DNA of 64,000 bases, from NCBI RefSeq assembly GCF_040358985.1, contig NZ_CP132932.1, positions 1 to 64,000 on the forward strand. The letters run 5' to 3'. The notes under the pieces were generated by a model. It worked only from the letters and a program-made list of their open reading frames with translations, did no database searches and was not told where the DNA came from. Below, piece by piece: positions 27,931-38,700 of the stretch (position 1 is the stretch's first letter; each line of letters begins with the position of its first letter). The stretch is from Tunturibacter empetritectus. GTDB lineage: Bacteria > Acidobacteriota > Terriglobia > Terriglobales > Acidobacteriaceae. The position numbers and the translations under genes are program-made.

Positions 27931-30900
27931 CTAGAGCGACTCGTCTTTGTGGGGATCAGCTTTCGATTGGAAGGGCTCACCTAGCCAGTCGCGAAGTCTC
28001 CTGGACGGATTTTTGTAGATTGCCTGACCCGGTATGACAACAGATATAACCGTACCACTCTGAGGAGAGCTTGAGATGTTGAAGTTGCCCCCCATAAACA
28101 AGGCACGCTCACGCATCCCTGCCAAGCCGAAATGACCCGGCTTGCCGCTACGCAGAACGTCCTCGTCGACACCGTGTCCGTTGTCTCGCACCGTGAGGTA
28201 AAAGCGTCTTTTATATTCGAGTTCGACCCATAAATGACGCGCTCCAGAGTGGGCACATGCGTTACGGATCGCCTCATAGGCAATTCGATAAACCTCGTCG
28301 CGTGCAATCGGATGCATCTCCCGAATCGCGCCTACCGTCGAAATGCTGATAGCCATTCTGGCACCCCGGATGCAATCATCGGCCACGCGATGAAGAGCTC
28401 CTACCAGGTCATTGGCCTCGACCGAGGAACTCCTCAGGGCTTCCAGTGCAGCTCGACCCTCTATGCTCGCACGGTCAAGCCATTCGGAGAGTCGATCCAA
28501 CGCGCGACCGATTATACGTGGATTATCTAGATGTTCCCGCGCATTGTCTGCAACCATCTTGCTGCCTTGAATCGTCTGAAGGAGCGTGTCGTGAAGATCC
28601 CGTGCGAGCCTAGTCCGTTCTTGCAATCGTTCGTCGAAGCGCTGTTTGAGAGCCTTGGCGAACCTACGCAACCTATATACATATGCGAGAAATACGAGCA
28701 CGAGCAATAAGAGCACCACCAAGGCCCGGAACCAGAGAGTTTGGAACCATGCTGGTGGCACCGTGAATGCAAGTTCCGTGCCCCGCCAGTTGCATACCCC
28801 GTCATTGTTGCAAGCGGTAACGTGAAATACATAAGGACCCGGCTTCAAATCGTTGTAGAACGCCTGGCGCCGTCGGCCAACCTCTGTCCAGTTAGAATCG
28901 TGGCCATCCAAACGATAACGAAAGCGCACCCGTTCGGGGATCACATAGCTCAAAGCAGCATAGTCGAGTTCGATCTGACGCGGGTGCACAGGCAGTTTCA
29001 GATGTTGACCGACCGAAACGTCGTTGCCATCGACGATCAGCCGCTCCAGCTTTACCGGTGGGGGCAATTCATTGAAGGGTAAGTGTTGCGGATCGATGAT
29101 CTGGAAGTCATAGTCGCTGGCGGACCAAATCTTGCCATCAGGAGTTTGCGCTGGGTTTCCGTTTGAGAGATTTGGTCGTGCCCCTTCGAGCGCATCGAAG
29201 ACACGAGCATGGACACGCTTGGCAGGATTTTGCCACCACGCGGCAAGATCGGAATAAGATACACGCACGATGCCGCAATGGAGATAGAACCACTTGAATC
29301 CGCGACCGTCGTCGTGAATGTTGACCCCACTGTTGCACGGCATCCCAGAGGCCATCGTCAAGCTTCTCGCCTGCCCCTCGAAGTATCGAATAAAACCTTG
29401 CTGCGTCACGATCCAGAGAGCGCCGTCTGAATCCTCCATAAGGTTCTCAACTCTGTCGTTGAAGCCGCCCGCGACTACATGTTCAAATCGGCCGTTACGA
29501 AACGAGAACAGGCCATGCACTGATCCGCCTATCCAAATTCCTCCCGCCGCGTTGGGGGCAAGAGCGTTCATCACTTGTTTTCCCGCAAAATAGGACACGT
29601 CGAATCGGTCTATCACCCGATAGTTGCGAATCTGGATCAGGCTGGAATTGTGAGTCTCCAGATTTTCTACAGATGCCCAGATGTCATGCACGTGATCCTC
29701 AGTGATGTAAACGACGTAATCGCCTTTTCCAGTCGGAAATCCAGGAACTTCGGAAGCGATCCGCTGATCTCGCTTAACAAAGAGTCTATCCCCAGAACCG
29801 ATCCAGACATTGTCTCGTAAATCCGTGAAAAGGAATTGCACATCTTCCAGCAGCCGGCCTTTATTGTCCCTTAGTTGAATCAGGGTCTTTCCCGATAGTT
29901 GAGCCAGTGTGCGGCTCCCCATGTAGACCGATCCTCTACGATCCGTCGCAACACCGTTTGCATGGTCCGCGAGCGAACCTTCACTAGCCGTGAAACTTAT
30001 AACCGCGTAATCCCTAAAGTGATCAATGCCCTTCGGGGTGACAACCCAAATTCCTCGTTCGTGGTCCTCGAAGATCGAAAGAACGTTGCGGTCGCTAAGA
30101 CCGTCTATCGCGTCAAAGTGATCCAGACGTCCATCGACAACTCGATAGAGACCCTTATCATCCGTTCCAATCCATAGAGCTCCATTCTGCTCTGGAAGGA
30201 GCGCGGACACCGAGAAGATACGGCCGTCTATTCTTGGAACTGTGTAGGAGGTCCAGTGTCCGTTTGTTCGACGGAGGAGACCGGCACCGTGCCCGCTTCG
30301 TTTCATCCCAGCCCAGAGCTCACCATCCGTGGTGCTGGCCAGACTGGTGATCGTGTTCAACCCTCGACCACTTGAAAGCGATGGAACAAGTTCAGTATCG
30401 GGTCTTGTACCTGGCTTCCAGCGGCAGATGCCCTCAGCGCTTCCCACCCAAAGAAAGCCGTCGGAGCTTGTCGTATTCGACACGCCCCTGATGCAGGAAA
30501 ATCCTTCACTCTTTCCGAAACAGATGAGATCTGTCTCTCCCACCTTACAGAGTGCACTTGGATTGCTGTGGGCTCCACTGATACCCATCCACAGGCCGCC
30601 GTCATGGTCCTCCACGAATGGACCCGGCCAACGCGGACTTCCAGGATATGTGTAAACATGCCCATCTCTGATTCTTGCGAGACCTCGATCTGAGCCCACG
30701 TAAAGCGATCCGTCACGCGTCCCAAAGATGTGCCACAAAGAGATGCTGGGAAGAGCCTCGCCGGCTAGTGGAGTCCATTTTGTGAATCGCATGCCGTCAA
30801 AGCGATACAAGCCATTTTCCGTACTGACCCAAATGTAGCCATCCGCGGTTTGAGTAAGAGCCTGCGGAGTACCCATCAAGCCGGCGTCGCCCGTGCGCCA

Positions 30901-31014
30901 CGCCCGATGAGCTAGCTGCGTCAGCCGTGTCGTAGGTTCGACAGACTGTGCTCTAGGTGGAGCGAAAATCAGAACCAGCGTTGCGACCAGAAGAGCCTTT
31001 GCCCGGACGTTCAT
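27931..31014 (-). CDS. Propeller-sensor histidine kinase
   Basis: 1027 residues from ATG 31014, which gives the signal peptide MNVRAKALLVATLVLIF. A TTG at 31053 that overlaps the regulator's stop is the alternative. Propeller blades (GYIWVSTENGLYRFDGMRF and others) run to about 610, then Y_Y_Y (RYRLDGHDSNWTEVG), a membrane span and the HisKA_3 core with His808. The N-box is YEAIRNACAHS; the ATP motifs are DNGHGV and GHFGLAGMRER. It follows a NarL-type regulator directly, so the two probably form a two-component pair. Ligand unknown. Confidence 0.92.
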   Translation of the reverse strand: MNVRAKALLVATLVLIFAPPRAQSVEPTTRLTQLAHRAWRTGDAGLMGTPQALTQTADGYIWVSTENGLYRFDGMRFTKWTPLAGEALPSISLWHIFGTRDGSLYVGSDRGLARIRDGHVYTYPGSPRWPGPFVEDHDGGLWMGISGAHSNPSALCKVGETDLICFGKSEGFSCIRGVSNTTSSDGFLWVGSAEGICRWKPGTRPDTELVPSLSSGRGLNTITSLASTTDGELWAGMKRSGHGAGLLRRTNGHWTSYTVPRIDGRIFSVSALLPEQNGALWIGTDDKGLYRVVDGRLDHFDAIDGLSDRNVLSIFEDHERGIWVVTPKGIDHFRDYAVISFTASEGSLADHANGVATDRRGSVYMGSRTLAQLSGKTLIQLRDNKGRLLEDVQFLFTDLRDNVWIGSGDRLFVKRDQRIASEVPGFPTGKGDYVVYITEDHVHDIWASVENLETHNSSLIQIRNYRVIDRFDVSYFAGKQVMNALAPNAAGGIWIGGSVHGLFSFRNGRFEHVVAGGFNDRVENLMEDSDGALWIVTQQGFIRYFEGQARSLTMASGMPCNSGVNIHDDGRGFKWFYLHCGIVRVSYSDLAAWWQNPAKRVHARVFDALEGARPNLSNGNPAQTPDGKIWSASDYDFQIIDPQHLPFNELPPPVKLERLIVDGNDVSVGQHLKLPVHPRQIELDYAALSYVIPERVRFRYRLDGHDSNWTEVGRRRQAFYNDLKPGPYVFHVTACNNDGVCNWRGTELAFTVPPAWFQTLWFRALVVLLLLVLVFLAYVYRLRRFAKALKQRFDERLQERTRLARDLHDTLLQTIQGSKMVADNAREHLDNPRIIGRALDRLSEWLDRASIEGRAALEALRSSSVEANDLVGALHRVADDCIRGARMAISISTVGAIREMHPIARDEVYRIAYEAIRNACAHSGARHLWVELEYKRRFYLTVRDNGHGVDEDVLRSGKPGHFGLAGMRERALFMGGNFNISSSPQSGTVISVVIPGQAIYKNPSRRLRDWLGEPFQSKADPHKDESL

Positions 31015-31049
31015 ACTCTGACACTCATTTCGTTTTGGGCGAAGGTAGC

Positions 31050-31679
31050 TCAAATCTGGAGCAAACCCCGTCGCAAAGCGATCGTAACCGCATGCGTCCT
31101 GTCATTCGCTTGCAGCTTGTCGACGATATTTTTGATGTGAAAGTTAACGGTCGTCTCCGAGATCGACAATTGATCGGCGATCTGCTTGTTCTTGTTTCCT
31201 TCGCGGATCAGTTCAAGGACTTCCAACTCGCGCGGCGTCAGATCCTCCTGCCCCATATGCTCTGCCACACTGCTGGCTACGTCGGATGGAATATGCTTAC
31301 GTCCCGTTGACACAGTTCGGATAATCCTCAGCAGCTCATTCTTCGGCGTGCTCTTAAGGACATAAGCGGTAGCACCCGCGCGGAGCGCACGTTGAATCTC
31401 GATGTCCCCGCTTGAGGTGGTCAGCATCATGATCTTTGCGTGAGGAAACTCGCTTCGGATGGCGATCAAGGCTTCTGTGCCACTTGCGCCGGGCAGTCTC
31501 TGATCCATTAAGATTACATCCGGCCTGGTCCGGCGATATTCTTGTAGTGCCTCCTCTGCGGTCGATGCCTGAGCCACGGTCTCCATGTCCGCTTCCGCTG
31601 CAATGATCATGTTGAGCCCTTCACGGAATACGGGGTGATCTTCAACGACCATGATTCGAATTTGTCTGGGTGTAGGCAT
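31050..31679 (-). CDS. NarL/FixJ-type response regulator
   Basis: 209 residues from ATG 31679, with GGAGAG just before it; the frame extends further upstream into the preceding gene. Receiver domain 1-120 with acidic pair VVEDHP, phospho-acceptor Asp59 in LMDQRLPG and the Lys of YVLKST. LuxR-type HTH at about 145-205 (LTPRELEVLELIREGNKNK, then SETTVNFHIKNIVDKL). It is a close paralogue of the regulator at 39124. It lies between a DHp-only membrane protein, which it overlaps by 38 bp, and a propeller kinase, its likely partner. Confidence 0.93.
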   Translation of the reverse strand: MPTPRQIRIMVVEDHPVFREGLNMIIAAEADMETVAQASTAEEALQEYRRTRPDVILMDQRLPGASGTEALIAIRSEFPHAKIMMLTTSSGDIEIQRALRAGATAYVLKSTPKNELLRIIRTVSTGRKHIPSDVASSVAEHMGQEDLTPRELEVLELIREGNKNKQIADQLSISETTVNFHIKNIVDKLQANDRTHAVTIALRRGLLQI

Positions 31680-32064
31680 GCTCTCCTCTCGCGATGTAAC
31701 CATTATTGAACGCTTTGGCAGAACCACTTTCAAGCGACCTGAGCGCGCGATCACTCTCCCCAGCCGCCCCATCAAGCCATCCTGAGACCTGATTCAAGGC
31801 ATCCGTGGTTTCTGTCCCATCTGCTCTCCGTCGCACCTGATCAATGACGGATTTGCTGTGACAAATCATTTGCTCCAGATGGGGGTGGATCGACTTAGCA
31901 ATTACCGTGCGCTGCTCAAATCGTTGAGAGTAGGTATAGTCGAGCGTCCGTTCGTAGCGGCGAATACCGCGCCGGTACATCAAATGCAGGCCCAAACCAA
32001 GAGCGGCAACTATGGAGATTCCGACGGAGTACAAGACGAAAAGAGAGAGATGAAGTGTTTCCAT
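31642..32064 (-). CDS. Membrane-anchored DHp-only kinase remnant or adaptor
   Basis: 140 residues: one membrane span (about 7-28), then a stretch that lines up with the dimerisation/phosphoacceptor helices of the neighbouring kinases. QRFEQRTVIAKSIHPHLEQM matches ERLEERTRLARDLHDTLLQT, with His60 at the phosphoacceptor place but the following Asp changed to Pro. VSGWLDGAAGESDRALRSL matches the second helix. There is no ATP-binding domain. It cannot autophosphorylate alone; it could be a degenerate kinase, a dimerisation adaptor or a phosphotransfer partner. It overlaps the regulator gene by 38 bp, which suggests coupled translation. Confidence 0.7.
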   Translation of the reverse strand: METLHLSLFVLYSVGISIVAALGLGLHLMYRRGIRRYERTLDYTYSQRFEQRTVIAKSIHPHLEQMICHSKSVIDQVRRRADGTETTDALNQVSGWLDGAAGESDRALRSLESGSAKAFNNGYIARGEHAYTQTNSNHGR

Positions 32065-32230
32065 TGTCCCAACCCCCTAGCGACTTCGAACTTCGCCAGT
32101 CAAGGCAGATTCGTGGTCTCACAGTAAGTAGAGCCACACTTCCTAAAATTGAAAACCGACACAGTGAATCATCACGACCAAGCGTATAGGGTGGTAAGAA
32201 CGCCGCAAAGTCACTTTCCACAGTGTCCTG

Positions 32231-32248
32231 CCTGTAGTTCTCCACAGT
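32231..32248. promoter_or_regulatory. Recurrent dyad element, copy 8
   Basis: CCTGTA-GTTCTC-CACAGT; the core CTGT-N8-ACAG is perfect. It is 166 bp from the minus-strand DHp-only start. Confidence 0.4.
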
Positions 32249-32547
32249 CTCAGCCTTACCGAAATCCTGATCCGATTTTGCACAGTTCTCGGTTTTGGAT
32301 TGCTTATCTGCCCCGGAGATTGGATTCGACTTCCTCTGAAATCGAATGACAATCGCAGGTCGATGCCGATTCTTGGGCTGCAGATTGCGTGGCCTCATGG
32401 GATTCGTAACCAAATTATGGCTGCGACTACATCTTTCACAGCGGACCTTTCGATCTTTCGGAGAATGCGCTGAAGTAACGAAAGTACAGGATGCCTGCAC
32501 GCATACGTCTCCACCCGGTTCATTAGATACCAATGAAATCTTTGGTG

Positions 32548-32565
32548 CCTGTAGAAAGGAACAGG
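32548..32565. promoter_or_regulatory. Recurrent dyad element, copy 9
   Basis: CCTGTA-GAAAGG-AACAGG; the core CTGT-N8-ACAG is perfect. It is 125 bp before the decayed DM13 gene. Confidence 0.5.
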
Positions 32566-32690
32566 TTTAGTACTCTTCGATCCGGGGGGGTGTTTGGTCC
32601 CTGCGGAGTGGATGCTTACTCCAGAATGGTGATCCAACCCGCCGACGCATTCGCTGCTTCCTTCGAGCACAATACCATTGGAGAAAAACG

Positions 32691-33012
32691 ATGAAGATTC
32701 AAAGAATCATTGTCCTGTCCGCTGTTCTGGCATTGCCTGCGATGTCCTCTATAGCTCAGTCTGGCGCGATCCTAGCGACCGGGACTTTTCACGGTATTGT
32801 GCACAAGGCCTCAGGCCGGGCGACTGTATACCAGGCCACGGGAAGGAACTTCCTTACCAGCATGGTCGAACGGGTTGACCTCGGACCGCTCAAAGTCAAC
32901 GAGGGCGATCAGAACTACGTCTTCCTGCGGAACCGATCTTGCCAAGTATAAGCCTTTTGCGATGTTCTGCGAGCGCTTTGACAACTTTGGCGCGAGATCA
33001 CTCGAAAAGTAG
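32691..33012 (+). pseudogene. Decayed DM13-domain gene
   Basis: It begins well, with GGAGA and the signal peptide MKIQRIIVLSAVLALPAMS, then GTFHGIVHKASGRATVYQ, which parallels GRFVGEIHKTSGRATVYQ of the next gene. The central 35 or so residues (the HVLLIDG region of the paralogue) are missing. After VDLGPLKVNEGDQNYV a frameshift near 32925-32935 moves the matching C-terminus (GTDLAKYKPFAMFCERF) into another frame, ending at 33012. So there is one internal deletion plus one frameshift. It is a tandem copy of the intact DM13 gene that follows. Confidence 0.8.
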
Positions 33013-33072
33013 GTCGCCGTGCGCATAGCGCGGATTGCTCTGTTCTCCCACTATCTCACTAGGAGATCCAAC

Positions 33073-33579
33073 ATGACGTCTTCCTCGACGAACGCGACAT
33101 CAAAGCGAATTGTTCTAGGTGTTATTGGAGTGCTTATTCTCGCGGTGCTTTGGTTTGCCTTTCGCCCCGAGAAGCTTTTCATCAACAAGAAGGTGAATGA
33201 AGCCCATCCCGCCCAAGCTGCAGGTCAACTCACCCCGCTGTTGACAGGACGATTTGTTGGAGAGATCCATAAGACTTCTGGCCGAGCTACCGTGTATCAG
33301 CAAGCGGATGGCAGCCGTGTCTTGCGATTGACCGATTTTTCTACTTCCAACGGACCTGCCGTGCACGTGTTGTTGATAGACGGGACGTCCATCGACCCGA
33401 CAAAAGACTTTGCTCTGGCGGCCGTGAAGAACGTTGATCTTGGTGATCTGAAAGGAAATCAAGGAGATCAAGACTATATGGTCCCCAAGGGGGTTGATCT
33501 CAAGACGTTCGCTACGGTATCGATTTATTGTGAACGCTTTCACGCCAACTTCGGTGCCGCGAAGCTCGAGGAATTCTAA
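33073..33579 (+). CDS. Membrane-anchored DM13-domain protein
   Basis: 168 residues from ATG 33073, with AGGAG at a good distance; upstream in-frame codons are unlikely. One N-terminal span at about 12-29 anchors a periplasmic DM13 domain (about 55-165) with GRATVYQQADGSRVLRLTDF, AVHVLLIDG, DLGDLKGNQGDQDYMVP and a Cys near the end (SIYCERFHANFG). DM13 is proposed to act in electron transfer through its conserved Cys; the partner is unknown. It is followed closely by the debranching enzyme gene. Confidence 0.88.
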   Translation: MTSSSTNATSKRIVLGVIGVLILAVLWFAFRPEKLFINKKVNEAHPAQAAGQLTPLLTGRFVGEIHKTSGRATVYQQADGSRVLRLTDFSTSNGPAVHVLLIDGTSIDPTKDFALAAVKNVDLGDLKGNQGDQDYMVPKGVDLKTFATVSIYCERFHANFGAAKLEEF

Positions 33580-33726
33580 AGCCGCAATGGTGTTCTGATT
33601 CGAAAGGATTGCTTCATCGCTGAGCGAGTGATTCAGACTCTCTCGGACACCGAGTCAGCAGGCCATTGTTCTTTATCATTCCTCCAGAAAAGCCGGATAT
33701 TGCCGCAACAAAGAAACGGAAGAGTC

Positions 33727-35742
33727 GTGATCAAATTTGATTCGAATGAGTGCTCCGATCTTGATGGCCTGAAGACGAAGGAGTGGTTGGTAACGAATGG
33801 TCTGGGTGGGTATGCGTCGGGCACAATCGCCAGCATGAACACCCGGCGATATCACGGTTTGCTTGTGGCTTCAATGGAGGCTCCTCTAGGAAGGCTCGTT
33901 CTCCTTTCGCAGTTGGAAGATACCCTTATAGTCGATGGAGCTCGGTTCCCCCTATCGACCAACCTGTATTCGGAGAATATTGTTCATCCTTCGGGCTACC
34001 TAAACCTTGTAGGCTTCCGACTCGATCCGGATCCGGTCTTCACCTACAGCAATGGAGGGTGGGAGATCACGCGAACTGTATCGATGGTTCAAGGTCAAAA
34101 CACCACCATAATCGAATATGCACTTGGCAAAAGAGGCTCGGGAAAACATTTCTTTCTCGAGGTGAGACCTCTGATCGCCTTTCGCGGATATCATGCGGCC
34201 ACCCATGAGAATCAGGCCATCAATCGGTGGGTGGATCAGGGGAACGGAACTCTAACTTTGCAACCATACCAAGGATTGCCGAAGCTTCACATCGCGCATG
34301 ACCCCGCAGAAGTGCAAGTGGATGGCTACTGGTATCGGGAATTTGAATATGAACGAGAGAAAGAGAGAGGGCTTGACCATAAAGAAGACCTGTTCAGTCC
34401 ACTACTCCTAACGACGAGTCTGGACAGTGAAAACTGTTTTAGTCTTATCGCTTCCACTGAGCTCCAACCGATCTCACGATTGGCCCAATACAAACAGGTA
34501 GATGTCGCCCGTGGATGGAAGTCGCCCAACACCGCCAACCAAGGCTCTGGGCGTTCCGATCTGAATTCCCTTCTTGAAAAAGCAGCGGGACAGTTCACCA
34601 TTACCAGAACGCCATTTACATCGACTATCGCCGGCTATCACTGGTTCGGAGACTGGGGCAGAGATACGATGATCTCTTTGCCGGGTTTGATGCTTGCCAC
34701 GGGTAAGCACGAGTTGGCAAGAGAGATTCTGCTTCACTATGTACAGTTTATTGATGGGGGTATGCTACCGAATCGCTTTCCCGACGCGGGCGAACAGCCC
34801 GAATATAACACGGTAGATGCAACCCTTTGGTTTTTTGAGGCGATTCGACAATACGTCGCTTACGAAAATTGCCCTACATGGCGCTCGCAAGCTACTGCTT
34901 TACTCGAGGAACACCTGTACGTTCCCCTCAAGGAGATCATCCGGTTTCATGTTGAGGGAACGCGCTTCGGCATCCATGCTGACGAACAGGGGTTCCTCTG
35001 GGCAGGCGATCCAAGCACGCAGCTCACGTGGATGGATGCCAAGGACGGTGATGTCGCCTTTACACCGCGGCATGGACGACCAGTCGAGATCCAAGCTCTT
35101 TGGTACAACGCATTGCGTACGATCGCTTCCTTCGGAGTTTTACTTGGAGATCAGAATGCGGTCGAGGACTATAACGCCCTTGCAGACCGCCTGCAAAATA
35201 ACTTTCTTCGCGTCTTCTGGAACGAACAGCGCGGATGTTTATTTGACGTAGCTAGGGGTGAAGAGCGCGACGCGTCTCTCCGCCCCAACCAGATTTTTAC
35301 TGTAAGCCTTCACTATCCACTCATTATCGGAAAGCCCGCAGCACAGGTCATCCAAAGGGTGGAAGAAGAGTTGTTGACTCCATACGGTCTACGGACGCTT
35401 TCGCGGGACGACCATCAATATCGTGGCAGCTACGAGGGAGATGGCTGGAGCCGGGACGGCGCCTATCATCAAGGAACCGTATGGCCATGGCTCGCCGGAC
35501 CGTTTTTCTTTGCGAAATTGGCAGTGAGTGAGTCTCCTGCAGCTACGATGAGCGAGATTGAGCGCTGGCTTGATGGTTTCACGCCGCACTTGCGTGATGC
35601 TGGCCTGGGGCAGGTCTCAGAGATCTTCGAAGGAGACCATCCGTTCTTTCCTCGCGGATGCATTGCCCAGGCATGGAGCGTTGCAGAGATTTTGAGACTT
35701 GCAAGTCGCGTAGCAGCAGAAACTCCCGGAGACCATGAGTGA
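33727..35742 (+). CDS. Glycogen-debranching-type amylo-alpha-1,6-glucosidase
   Basis: About 671 residues from GTG 33727; a GTG at 33628 is in frame, but the family usually starts just before EWLVTNGLGGYASGTI. The N-terminal GDE domain (RRYHGLLVAS) precedes an (alpha/alpha)6 catalytic domain with FGDWGRDTMISLPGL near 308 and the conserved PEYNTVDATLWFFEAI and DAKDGDVAFTPRHGRPVEIQ. It is cytoplasmic and removes alpha-1,6 branches from glycogen or limit dextrin. Its stop overlaps a GTG that could start the kinase gene (GTGA), so co-transcription is likely. Confidence 0.9.
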   Translation: MIKFDSNECSDLDGLKTKEWLVTNGLGGYASGTIASMNTRRYHGLLVASMEAPLGRLVLLSQLEDTLIVDGARFPLSTNLYSENIVHPSGYLNLVGFRLDPDPVFTYSNGGWEITRTVSMVQGQNTTIIEYALGKRGSGKHFFLEVRPLIAFRGYHAATHENQAINRWVDQGNGTLTLQPYQGLPKLHIAHDPAEVQVDGYWYREFEYEREKERGLDHKEDLFSPLLLTTSLDSENCFSLIASTELQPISRLAQYKQVDVARGWKSPNTANQGSGRSDLNSLLEKAAGQFTITRTPFTSTIAGYHWFGDWGRDTMISLPGLMLATGKHELAREILLHYVQFIDGGMLPNRFPDAGEQPEYNTVDATLWFFEAIRQYVAYENCPTWRSQATALLEEHLYVPLKEIIRFHVEGTRFGIHADEQGFLWAGDPSTQLTWMDAKDGDVAFTPRHGRPVEIQALWYNALRTIASFGVLLGDQNAVEDYNALADRLQNNFLRVFWNEQRGCLFDVARGEERDASLRPNQIFTVSLHYPLIIGKPAAQVIQRVEEELLTPYGLRTLSRDDHQYRGSYEGDGWSRDGAYHQGTVWPWLAGPFFFAKLAVSESPAATMSEIERWLDGFTPHLRDAGLGQVSEIFEGDHPFFPRGCIAQAWSVAEILRLASRVAAETPGDHE

Positions 35743-38700
35743 ATCTCGACCTCCGGCTAACTCTCTGTTTAGGGACCGCCGGGTTGATCACGTTTCGTAT
35801 GAATGCCAAAGATCAAATCCGTGCTACAGCGATTGATTCCGGGCATACAAAGTGTCCCGACGATATGCCAGGTGCAACCGGGCGGAGATTCGACGTACGA
35901 TCGCAGATCACAGTGGCATTGTGGTGTCTAATTCTCTGGGGAGTCCGCGTAGCGTATGGTTTGGATCCTTCTAGACATATCTCACAATATGGCCACACGG
36001 CGTGGCGACTCGGTCAAAACGGCCTCAATAGCGTGCCCCTGTCGATAGCCCAGACTCCAGATGGCTACATCTGGGTTGGAACGTCTTATGGTTTGTTCCG
36101 ATTTGATGGGGTTCGCTTCACCCGCTGGAGTCCTTCGAGCGGTGAGCAACTCCGCAGTTCTTACATATTTAGGCTGCTTGGAGCAAACGACGGCAGCTTG
36201 TATATCGGAACTGATACCGGCCTGTCGCGATTGACGCATGGCCACATCTACAACTACCCAGAAACACTGCAATGGCCTGGGCCGTTCTTCGAAGACAGCC
36301 AGGGATCTGTTTGGATGGGAGACTTTGGAAACTTCACGAGCGCCAGCACTCTTTGCCGGGTAGGTAAAGAGCATTTGACGTGTTTCGGTACCAAGGATGG
36401 ATTCGACTGCATGAACGGAACCTCCTTGATGTCAGAACACGCCGGCTCGATCTGGGTTGGGAGCAAAGAAGGCATATGCCACTGGCAGCAAGACAAACAA
36501 CCGGTCAACTTTCCCCTACCTTATTTGTCCGGCCCAAATATGGCTAACAATTGGGTAGATGCACTCACTTCCGATGGAAAGGGTACGCTCTGGTCTGGTA
36601 TTCCGATCGAGGGACCCGGGTATGGCCTGTTGGCTTTTACGGGGGACAGGTGGCAAAGCTATGTCACGCCTGAGCTGGATGGCACGAGCTTGCCAGTAAC
36701 TTCTCTACTCTGCGATCGAAGCAGTTCTTTGTGGATCGGCACGCGGAGTAAGGGTCTCTACAAAATGAACGCGGGTAAGCTTGATCGATTCGATACGGCG
36801 GACGGGCTGAGTGGCAACACGATCAACGGAATCTTTCAGGACCGAGAAGGGAACCTCTGGGTAGTGACAGATCGTGGCTTGGATGCGTTTCGGGATCTAC
36901 CCGTCGTCTCCTATACAACGCGTGAAGGTCTTTCAGATGACCAAGCGATTGCGATTGCGGCATCAGATGACGGAACAGTTTGGGTTGGTACTAAAGGTTC
37001 GCTTGTTCTTTTTAGAGGTCAGACGTTTTCGACCATTACTCCGGCAAACGGTCTGCCCACATCAGGTGTTCACTATCTGTTCCATGACTCTCGCAATCAG
37101 TTGTGGGTGGCGGGAGGACAGCAGTTGTATTTATACAAGGACAGCCATTTCGTACCCGTGTTGGACCAGAATAGTGCAGATATAGGATATGTCGTCTACA
37201 TGACGGAGGACAGCAAGCATAAGCTATGGGTTTCCGCCCAAGATAGAAAGACAGGGAAAGACTCCCTACTCCACATAGACGCAACACATGTCGTTGAGAG
37301 GTATAGGTCACTTGGAGCCATGGGTGCGCAAGGACTCAATGCCATAGCTTCAGACCAGAATGGAGGTCTATGGGCAGGCGGGTATAAGCACGGCTTGTTT
37401 CGATTTCATGATGGAAACTTCGAGCGGGTAGCTGCCGGAGGATTTGATGGGCCGGTGGTTGAAATGGCAGGAGACCCCGATGGGGCCATTTGGATTGTAA
37501 CCAAGCAAGAAGGGATGCTTCGTTACAAGGATAACAAGGCCCGGTCTCTTACGAGCAGGAGTGGACTCCCATGTGACAGTGGATTCGATATCGTAAACGA
37601 TCACGTCGGGCACCATTGGCTCTATATGGCATGCGGGATTGTGAAAATTGACGACAGCGAACTTGCACATTGGTGGAGCGACCCTGCCTATTACGTTCAG
37701 ACCACTGTGTTCGGCCTACTCGAGGGGGCACAGCCCCGACGATCTGAAACGTCTCCGGTCGCCACTCCCGACGGGCGTATCTGGTCAGTTGATCGATCTG
37801 CCGTTCAAGTCATCGACCCAAAACACCTGCCTCATAACGACACGCCGCCACCCGTTCATATCGAGCGTATCGGGGTCGACCACAAGGAATACCCCGTAGG
37901 CAGGGATATTCGTTTTCCTGTCTCTCCCCACGAAGTGGAGATCGACTACTCAGCTCTCAGCTTTGTCGTTCCAGAGGAAGTAAGGTTTCGCTATCAGCTT
38001 GTTGGGTATGACAATGCGTGGACCGACTCCGGAACCCGTCGGCAAGCCTTCTATAACGATCTCGGCCCCGGCCACAACACTTTCCGCGTGATGGCTTGTA
38101 ATAACGACGGGGTTTGGAACCAACAGGGAACGACTATCAGTTTTATGATTCCTCCTGCCTGGTATCAAACAGCATGGTTCAAGTTCTTATGCGTTATCTT
38201 TGCAGCGACTTTAGCCTACACCCTCTATCAATTCCGGATAAGACAGTATGCAGCTATGCTCAAGGCTAGATTTGACGAACGAATTGAAGAGCGAACGCGG
38301 TTAGCTCGCGATCTACACGACACGTTGCTTCAGACAATCCAAGGCAGCAAGATGGTTGCAGATAATGCTCTTGAGCGGCCATCCGACGCTGCCCACATGC
38401 ATAAGGCTCTCGATCTTGTGTCAACGTGGTTGGAACGAGCCACGCTGGAGGGGCGCGCAGCTCTCAACTCCCTGAGGAGTTCGACCGTCGACACCAATGA
38501 TTTAGCTGCAGCTTTTCGCCACGCAGCAGAAGACTGTCGTATAGGTAGCACGATCCAGGTGTCCCACATCCTGACCGGGACCAGCAGCGACATGCATCCC
38601 ATTGTGAGAGATGAGATTTACCGGATCGGATACGAAGCCATCAATAACGCCTGCGTCCATTCTGGAGGAAGTCTCGTTACGGTAGAGCTCACCTATAACC

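Larger units (their letters stand above)
32065..32690. other. Intergenic region with two dyad elements
   Basis: 626 bp between divergent genes. Long frames here are shadows without homology. It holds dyad copies at 32231 (166 bp before the DHp-only gene) and 32548 (125 bp before the DM13 relic). Confidence 0.5.

Noticed and set aside
31916..32533. 205-codon minus-strand frame
   Set aside because: It overlaps the DHp-only gene and intergenic dyad elements and resembles no family.
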